14,025 nucleotides of DNA, taken from contig CAYUUW010000036.1 of the NCBI GenBank assembly GCA_964448005.1, positions 1 through 14,025 of the forward strand, written 5' to 3'. Positions 6,643 to 11,735 of this stretch are shown in pieces. Under the pieces are notes generated by a model. The model was not told the DNA's origin, made no database searches, and worked only from the letters and a program-made list of their open reading frames with translations. Position 1 is the first letter of the stretch. Each line of letters begins with the position of its first letter. Source of the DNA: CAYUUW01 sp964448005 (GTDB taxonomy: Bacteria; Patescibacteriota; Gracilibacteria; UM-FILTER-43-11). Position numbers and translations under genes: made by a program.

Positions 6643-6679
6643 GCCGGACTCCGAATTTTCATGAATTAATTGCGAACTA

Positions 6680-7225
6680 ATGGCCAATGTTTTCATCTTT
6701 CACGGCGTGGAAGGCTGCCCGGAGGAAAACTGGTTCCCATGGCTCAAAAAGGAGCTAGAGGAACTGGGCCGCCCAGTGGTCGTGCCGCCTTTTCCCACGC
6801 CAGCAAACCAAACGCTTGAGCGGTGGATGGAAGTTTTTGAAAAATATGAAAGCCTGATCACACCCGAAACGATCTTGATTGGCCATAGCCTAGGCGCCGC
6901 CTTTGCCCTGAGCATTATCGAAAAGCATCCCGTCCAAGCTGCCTTTTTGATATCGGGCTTTGTGGGGAAAATAGGGCATCCGTTCGACCTGTCGATGGAA
7001 ACCTTTACCCAAAAGCATTTCAACTGGGAGCGGATAAAAAGCCACTGCCGAACTTTCGGGATCTTCCATTCGGACAATGACCCCTACGTCGCATTGAACA
7101 AGGCGGAGGAACTGGCTGAGCGACTGGAGTCGGGAATAGAGCTTGTGCCCGGGGCGGGCCACTTCAATTCGGCTTCAGGCTACGACACGTTCGAGCTTCT
7201 TCTGGATCGAATCAAACGTTCTTGA
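6680..7225 (+). CDS. Small alpha/beta serine hydrolase (RBBP9/YdeN family)
   Basis: This is a 181-residue cytoplasmic alpha/beta hydrolase, the usual size for the RBBP9/YdeN group, whose bacterial substrates are mostly unknown. It begins with the strand VFIFHG, including an oxyanion-region HG. The nucleophile elbow GHSLGA places Ser70, the acid is Asp134 in SDNDPYV, and His161 lies in GAGHFN, so the catalytic triad is complete. The ATG at 6680 lies just before the conserved first strand, but no Shine-Dalgarno sequence is seen. The next gene starts 11 bases after the stop, or overlaps it if a TTG start is used, so the two are probably co-transcribed. Family call firm; substrate not predictable. 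Confidence 0.9.
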   Translation: MANVFIFHGVEGCPEENWFPWLKKELEELGRPVVVPPFPTPANQTLERWMEVFEKYESLITPETILIGHSLGAAFALSIIEKHPVQAAFLISGFVGKIGHPFDLSMETFTQKHFNWERIKSHCRTFGIFHSDNDPYVALNKAEELAERLESGIELVPGAGHFNSASGYDTFELLLDRIKRS

Positions 7226-7236
7226 CCTCCATCCCT

Positions 7237-7461
7237 ATGCCCATGCTCGTCACCATTCAAACATACCGGGACCTCATGGATGCCCAAGTGGACAAGGGCT
7301 ATTTGGAGAGCCAGGGCATAAAATGCCGGCTGCAGAACGAGGACCTTGTGGCCGCCAATTGGCTGTGGTCGCAAGCCATGGGCGGAGTACAGCTGCAGGT
7401 GCACCCGAACCATGCCGAAAAGGCTTTGGGTCTGTTGGGAGAAAAGCCTTTGGCAGCCTAA
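7237..7461 (+). CDS. DUF2007 family small protein
   Basis: This 74-residue protein matches the DUF2007 pattern: an N-terminal strand (LVTIQTYRDLMDAQVDKGYL), the core ESQGIKCRLQNEDLVAANWL, and the C-terminal strand GGVQLQVHPNHAEKALGLL. The fold is ferredoxin-like, and the family is labelled a putative signal-transducing protein without a proven role; its domain is also found near or fused to zinc-ribbon and membrane proteins. Three starts are possible: ATG 7237, ATG 7243 (closest to the conserved strand) and TTG 7222 overlapping the previous stop. It probably shares a transcript with the hydrolase upstream. Confidence 0.85.
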   Translation: MPMLVTIQTYRDLMDAQVDKGYLESQGIKCRLQNEDLVAANWLWSQAMGGVQLQVHPNHAEKALGLLGEKPLAA

Positions 7462-7505
7462 GGGGAAGGCGGGAGAACTGCCTTTCCTTTATCCCATCTT
7501 CGTGA

Positions 7506-7511
7506 TACGAT
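7506..7511 (+). promoter_or_regulatory. Possible extended -10 element before hicB
   Basis: TGATACGAT (7503-7511) reads as an extended -10 element, TG-n-TACGAT, 23 bases before the hicB start. No good -35 box lies 17 bases upstream (tttcct), as can happen with extended -10 promoters. It would let the toxin-antitoxin pair be transcribed apart from the genes before it. Confidence 0.25.
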
Positions 7512-7534
7512 TGTGCAGTCTTAATCCCTCTTCA

Positions 7535-7753
7535 ATGAAGACAGCCCAATTCACGGTTTACATAGAGCAGGATGAAGACGGAATGTTTATCGGTTCCGTT
7601 CCCACCGTGCCCAGTTGTCACGCAGAAGGAAGAACCCAAGAAGAGATGCTCCAGAACCTTTCTGAAGTTCTGAAGTTGTGCCTGCGCAACATCAAGTCAA
7701 TCCAGAAAAATAAATTTGTGGGAATTCAGAATCTAGAGCTGTCTCATGCCTAA
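7535..7753 (+). CDS. hicB: HicB-type antitoxin (short form)
   Basis: HicB binds the HicA mRNA interferase and blocks it. The 72 residues show the conserved partial RNase-H-like HicB fold: the strand FTVYIEQDEDGMFIGSVPTVPSCHAEG and the helix TQEEMLQNLSEVLKLCLRN. The protein ends soon after, so it has no C-terminal helix-turn-helix or ribbon-helix-helix DNA-binding domain. Self-repression by HicB alone is therefore not expected. The ATG at 7535 starts right before the conserved first strand and has no Shine-Dalgarno sequence. The last eight bases overlap hicA, which implies translational coupling. The antitoxin lies first here, opposite to the classical hicA-hicB order. Confidence 0.9.
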   Translation: MKTAQFTVYIEQDEDGMFIGSVPTVPSCHAEGRTQEEMLQNLSEVLKLCLRNIKSIQKNKFVGIQNLELSHA

Positions 7754-7973
7754 ACTGGTTCCGATCAAGGCGAAGGAATTGATTAAAATATTGGTGGGAT
7801 TAGGGTTTTCCCAAAGAGACGGCGAGGGATCTCATGTATTTTTCAAACATCCGGATGGCAGAACCACAGTCATCCCCATCCACAGTCGACCGTTGAGCAA
7901 AGGGCTGCTTAGGAAAATTTTAAATGACATTCGGCTAACCGTTGAGGAGTATGAAAAGCTAAGGAAGCGGTGA
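7746..7973 (+). CDS. hicA: HicA-type mRNA interferase toxin
   Basis: HicA is a small dsRBD-like RNase that cleaves mRNA and stops translation until HicB neutralises it. The 75 residues contain the family signature: helix KAKELIKILVGLGF, then GEGSHVFFKHPDGR with the catalytic His30, then VIPIHSRPLSKGLLRKIL and a C-terminal helix. The His is present, so the toxin should be active. The ATG at 7746 lies inside hicB with an 8-base overlap, so both proteins are made from one message. The C-terminal LTVEEYEKLRKR is typical of this subgroup. Confidence 0.93.
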   Translation: MPKLVPIKAKELIKILVGLGFSQRDGEGSHVFFKHPDGRTTVIPIHSRPLSKGLLRKILNDIRLTVEEYEKLRKR

Positions 7974-8120
7974 GTGGCCCTAGGGTCTCCTCATTGGAAA
8001 TTAGACCTGCCTTGTACGCCTCGGCGCATAAACTATCCAGAATGACGATTGGAGATTCTAGACAGAAAGTGGATCCTGCATTTGCTTGGAAATTGAGCAT
8101 TGAAAATTAAAACCCAACTT
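7974..8120. other. Intergenic region before clpC with repeated GGAAATT-like words
   Basis: This 147-base gap has no gene. It holds three related words: attggaaatta (7995-8005), attggagatt (8048-8057) and ttggaaattgagcattgaaaatt (8087-8109). They look like degenerate copies of an AT-rich direct repeat. I see no convincing promoter or terminator. Confidence 0.35.
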
Positions 8121-10781
8121 ATGTCCCCCTTCGACAAGTTCACCCCCAACGCCAAGCAGGCCCTCAGCGTGGCCGAAGGCGAATCCCGCAAGCAGGGCCT
8201 CCCCTACATCGGCAGCGAGCACCTGCTGCTGGGCCTTTTGGACAACCCCCGCTCCCTGGCCTTCTCCATCCTCACCGGTGCCGGCGTTTCGCTGGAGAGC
8301 GTGCGCACCATCCTCAGCTCCGCCACCAGCCAGGATCCCGAATCCAAACGGGTTCAGCATGGCCTGTCCTCCTACCTCACCTCCATCATCGAGGAAGCCG
8401 TGCGCACCGCGCACCGCTACGGCCACCCCTTCATTGGCAGCGAGCACCTGCTGTACGCGCTGGTTTCCCAGGGCAAATGCGCCGCCACGGTGATCCTGGA
8501 GAGCATGGAAGTGCACCCGGAGGATTTCAAGCGGCAGATCGAGGAGATGTTCCAGCAGATGGCCCACGCCCAAAAAAGGGATTCCCAGCAGATCAACACT
8601 TCGCTCAACCGCTTCCTGCAGGGGCTGCAGGGGGTCATTTTCTCCCCCGGGGGAAAAGACTACTCCGACGCCTTCCAGCACAAGGAGGAAGAGGAATCCG
8701 AAGGAGGCCCGCAGGAAGAAGCTCAGGAGGCCCGCCGGAAGAAAAAAGGCAGCAAGACCCCTGCCTTGGACTATTTCACCGCCAACCTGAACGAAAAGTA
8801 CAAGCGCAACGAGCTCGACCCCATCATCGGGCGGGAAAAGGAGATCGAGCGGATGATCCATATCCTCAACCGCAAGACCAAGAACAACCCCATCATCATC
8901 GGCGAATCCGGCGTAGGGAAAACCGCCATTGTGGAGGGCTTGGCCCAAGCCATTGTGGACGAGCAGGTGCCAGATTCGCTGCTGAACAAGAAGGTGCTCT
9001 CGCTCTCGATGGGCAACGTGATCGCAGGAACCAAGTACAGGGGCGAGTTCGAGGAGCGGATGAAAAGCATCATCGAAGAGGCCACCAAAGTGGAGAATGA
9101 GATCATCCTCTTCATCGACGAGATCCACACCCTGATGGGCACCGGATCGGCCGAAGGAAGCATGGATGCGGCCAACCTGCTCAAGCCGGCGCTCTCCCGC
9201 GGGCAAGTGCAGATCATCGGCGCCACCACCCTCGACGAGTACCGCAAGCACATCGAAAAGGACAAGGCCTTGGAGCGGCGCTTCCAATCCATTCTGGCCG
9301 AAGAGCCGAGCACCGAGGACTGCATCAAGATCCTCAAAGGACTGCGCTCCTCCTATGAACGCTTCCACAACCTGACGATCACCGACGAAGCCGTCGAGGC
9401 GGCAGTCAAGCTTTCCCAGCGCTACATCACCGAGCGCTTCCTGCCGGACAAAGCCATCGACCTGATCGATGAGGCCGCTGCCCTGAAAGGAGTGCGATCG
9501 CAAACCACCTTGCCGGAGGTGCAGGAGAAAAAGGAGGAGATTGTCCGGCTAGAGAAGCAGATCGAAAAACGGGTCATGAAGCAGGAGTACGAGAAGGCCT
9601 CCAAACTGAAGGAGGAGAAGGAAGCTCTTCAGAAGCAGATCGAGGAGATGCGGGCCGCGCACCAGAAGAAGCAGAAGCAGGCCAAGATCAACGAGAACGA
9701 TGTGGCCGTGATCACCTGCAAGATCACCGGCATTCCTGTCTCCAGGATCCTGAAGGACGAAGGGAAAAAACTGAGCGGCCTAGAGGGCGTGCTGCAGCAG
9801 TCCATCATCGGCCAAGAGGAGGCCGTGAGGGAGATCGCCAAGGCCGTGCGCCGCTCCCGCGTGGGCATCACTTCGCCCAACCGCCCCATCGGATCCTTCA
9901 TCTTCCTGGGGCCCACCGGCGTGGGCAAGACCGAGCTGGTCAAAACCTTGGCCCGCGAGGTCTACAACAACAAGGATGCGCTGATCAAGATCGACATGAG
10001 CGAGTTCATGGAGCGCCACAACATCTCGCGCCTGGTGGGAACCACCGCAGGCTATGTGGGCTACGAGGACGGAGGCCAGCTGACGGAAAAGGTCCGCCGC
10101 AAACCCTATTCGGTGGTGCTTTTCGACGAAATCGAGAAGGCCCATTCGGAATTCTTCAATCTGCTGCTGCAGGTGCTGGAGGATGGACATTTGACGGACG
10201 CCCAAGGCAAGAAGGTGGATTTCCGGAACACCATCATCATCATGACCAGCAATCTGGGGGCCAAGCAGCTGACAGAAGAGGCCAGCCGCATCGGCTTCAA
10301 CCTTTCTACGGACAACCAGCTCAAGGAAGCCGAGAAGGCCTTTGACGAAAAGAGGGTGCAGGTGCTGAAGGAAATGAAGAAGCATTTCAGCCCGGAATTC
10401 CTGAACCGCATCGACAAAACGATCGTCTTCCGGCCTTTGACCAACGAAAGCATCCAGAAGATCGTCCTGCTGCAGATCGGCGATCTTTCCCTTCGGCTCG
10501 CTCCTCGGAACATCGGCATAGAAGCCACGCCCAAAGCCGTGGAGCTGCTGGCCAAGCTGAGCTACGATCCGGAATACGGCGCCCGCCCCATCCGCCGCAA
10601 GCTGCAGGACATGATCGAGGACCCTATCGCCGAACGCATCCTCAGCGGGGAATTCCGCGAAGGTTCGACCATTGTGATCGACCGGAAAGGCGAGGAGGAG
10701 ACGTTCTCCTTCTCTTCCGCCGAGTCGCCGAACAAGATCCAGCTGACCCTGGAGAGCAAAGCGAAAAGCAAAGCTGCTTAA
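8121..10781 (+). CDS. clpC: ClpC-type AAA+ unfoldase of the Clp protease
   Basis: ClpC uses ATP to unfold proteins and feed them into ClpP. The 886-residue protein has the double Clp_N repeat (residues 1-145), then a long charged linker rich in Glu, Lys and Arg (about 185-215). The D1 ATPase has Walker A GESGVGKT (261-268) and Walker B FIDE (Asp333, Glu334). The middle domain carries a UVR-type motif QEYEKASKLKEEKE (about 488-501). D2 has Walker A GPTGVGKT (597-604) and Walker B LFDE (Asp669, Glu670). The short middle domain with UVR marks ClpC rather than ClpB, and IGF (724-726) sits where the ClpP-docking loop belongs. The start MSPFDKFTPNAKQAL fits the family; a TTG seven codons upstream (8100) is less likely. 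No Shine-Dalgarno sequence is seen. The extended linker is unusual. No clpP is in the window. An adaptor such as McsB or MecA is not visible either. Confidence 0.95.
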   Translation: MSPFDKFTPNAKQALSVAEGESRKQGLPYIGSEHLLLGLLDNPRSLAFSILTGAGVSLESVRTILSSATSQDPESKRVQHGLSSYLTSIIEEAVRTAHRYGHPFIGSEHLLYALVSQGKCAATVILESMEVHPEDFKRQIEEMFQQMAHAQKRDSQQINTSLNRFLQGLQGVIFSPGGKDYSDAFQHKEEEESEGGPQEEAQEARRKKKGSKTPALDYFTANLNEKYKRNELDPIIGREKEIERMIHILNRKTKNNPIIIGESGVGKTAIVEGLAQAIVDEQVPDSLLNKKVLSLSMGNVIAGTKYRGEFEERMKSIIEEATKVENEIILFIDEIHTLMGTGSAEGSMDAANLLKPALSRGQVQIIGATTLDEYRKHIEKDKALERRFQSILAEEPSTEDCIKILKGLRSSYERFHNLTITDEAVEAAVKLSQRYITERFLPDKAIDLIDEAAALKGVRSQTTLPEVQEKKEEIVRLEKQIEKRVMKQEYEKASKLKEEKEALQKQIEEMRAAHQKKQKQAKINENDVAVITCKITGIPVSRILKDEGKKLSGLEGVLQQSIIGQEEAVREIAKAVRRSRVGITSPNRPIGSFIFLGPTGVGKTELVKTLAREVYNNKDALIKIDMSEFMERHNISRLVGTTAGYVGYEDGGQLTEKVRRKPYSVVLFDEIEKAHSEFFNLLLQVLEDGHLTDAQGKKVDFRNTIIIMTSNLGAKQLTEEASRIGFNLSTDNQLKEAEKAFDEKRVQVLKEMKKHFSPEFLNRIDKTIVFRPLTNESIQKIVLLQIGDLSLRLAPRNIGIEATPKAVELLAKLSYDPEYGARPIRRKLQDMIEDPIAERILSGEFREGSTIVIDRKGEEETFSFSSAESPNKIQLTLESKAKSKAA

Positions 10782-10896
10782 AGCAGCCAAAATTTCCAGT
10801 TTTTATTTTCCAGTTTTCAAACTAAGTCTTCAAACTTGGCTTTGGTAATTCGTTTGAAAGCTTAAAACTGATAAATGAAAACTGCTGCTAGGCAGC
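10773..10896. terminator. Large imperfect palindrome between convergent genes, probable bidirectional terminator
   Basis: The whole gap between clpC and the facing gene is a nested inverted repeat. At the outer ends, GCTGCT-TAA-AGCAGC (10773-10787) surrounds the clpC stop codon and GCTGC-TAG-GCAGC (10884-10896) overlaps the facing stop. Inside, the left arm at 10797-10823 (starting CAGTTTTTATTTTCCAG) pairs with 10859-10884 with few mismatches, and TTCAAAC (10829-10835) pairs exactly with GTTTGAA (10852-10858). The T-rich arms could stop transcription from both sides; a degenerate mobile palindrome is also possible. Confidence 0.55.
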
Positions 10897-11502
10897 TCGC
10901 TGCTGATCGGAGCCGTAATCGCCATCGTTGGCAGCCTCGCCCTGCCCCATCTGCTGCATCAGCAAAGCAATCTGCTCCGCTTCTTTCTGCTTCTTCTCTT
11001 CTTCTTCCTGCTTGGCCAAAAGAGCTTCGGGGTTGCCGGAGGCATTCTGTCGCTCCAGTTCGGCCACTTGCTCGGCATGCTTCTTTTCGAGCTCAGCGAA
11101 CTTGTCGCGCTCTTCGTCGAAGATCTTGAACAGCTCATCGATCTGGTACTGGGAAAGCTGCCCAATGGCCTGGACAATGCGCTGCTTTTCGGTGAGCGTG
11201 AGGGAGATGGAGCCCGCCAAGAGCGTGAGGAAGCGAGGCTCGTCGAAGGTCGTGTTGGGGTGGGGGGGCACCGTCATGGCCAAAATGACCTGCTGGCTCT
11301 GCTGCTGGTTGCTGCTGGCATTGGCCACCAGGTTCCCTACATCCACATCCTCCTCCATGATGCCGCTCAGGCCTCCTTTTTTGGCCGCGCCGCCTGCAGG
11401 CTGGGATCCGCCCTGAGAAGCGCTGGCGTCGTCCGCTGGAGGCTGACCCCCTGTTCCAGAAGCCTGCCCGGCCCCCTGAGCTGCAAAAGTATTGTCGTCC
11501 AT
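10888..11502 (-). CDS. Coiled-coil, Gln/Glu-rich protein of unknown function
   Basis: I do not recognise this protein. From the ATG at 11502 it has 204 residues; a TTG at 11556 would add 18 residues (start IWAEDDAIFGGKDNQIQ) that look like natural protein, so the true start is open. The first 60 residues are a low-complexity Gly/Gln/Ala-rich stretch, probably disordered. A short folded part follows (ILAMTVPPHPNTTFDEPRF, then LTLTEKQRIVQAIGQLSQYQ). The rest is a long charged helix with heptad character (KFAELEKKHAEQVAELERQN and EEEEKKQKEAEQIALLMQQM), very likely a coiled coil. There is no signal peptide or membrane span. Facing clpC tail to tail, it need not be related to it. It could be a scaffold or structural protein. 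Confidence 0.7.
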   Translation of the reverse strand: MDDNTFAAQGAGQASGTGGQPPADDASASQGGSQPAGGAAKKGGLSGIMEEDVDVGNLVANASSNQQQSQQVILAMTVPPHPNTTFDEPRFLTLLAGSISLTLTEKQRIVQAIGQLSQYQIDELFKIFDEERDKFAELEKKHAEQVAELERQNASGNPEALLAKQEEEEKKQKEAEQIALLMQQMGQGEAANDGDYGSDQQRAA

Positions 11503-11556
11503 TTGAATCTGATTATCTTTCCCTCCAAAAATAGCATCATCTTCGGCCCAAATCAA

Positions 11557-11735
11557 ACATAGTTTTGGGAGCCGCCCTCACAATCTCCAATAAAAAGGGT
11601 GCCATATTTATGCTTAAGGGGTATCTCTGCCTTATGCCCGGCGCTCCTTTTTTAAAAGGGCTTGGCTTGACGCTGCATGAATTTATTGATTTTTCGCCTA
11701 AATCCTGCTAGAATTAGCAAGCTGACAAAAAAGAC
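11557..11735. other. Divergent intergenic region
   Basis: This gap separates the coiled-coil gene (minus) from the M23 peptidase gene (plus). It holds the promoter at 11686-11714 for the plus strand and a small palindrome CCTTTT-TT-AAAAGG near 11646-11659. I found no convincing minus-strand promoter. Confidence 0.4.
11686..11714 (+). promoter_or_regulatory. Extended -10 promoter of the M23 peptidase gene
   Basis: The -35 TTGATT (11686-11691) and -10 TAGAAT (11709-11714) are exactly 17 bases apart, and TGC directly before the -10 makes an extended -10. The predicted start near 11721 gives a short leader of about 15 bases to the ATG at 11736, with no Shine-Dalgarno sequence. Confidence 0.72.

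Noticed and set aside
5919..6662. Minus-strand open frame (247 codons) opposite fmt
   Set aside because: It is a shadow of fmt, whose catalytic residues are complete.
8058..9503. Long minus-strand open frame (481 codons) opposite clpC
   Set aside because: It mirrors the codon pattern of the clear ClpC protein on the plus strand and its translation matches no recognisable fold. Long antisense frames are expected in GC-rich coding DNA.
9780..10790. Minus-strand open frame (336 codons) opposite the clpC 3' half
   Set aside because: It is a shadow of the conserved D2 ATPase coding sequence, with low-complexity Leu/His/Asp-rich translation.
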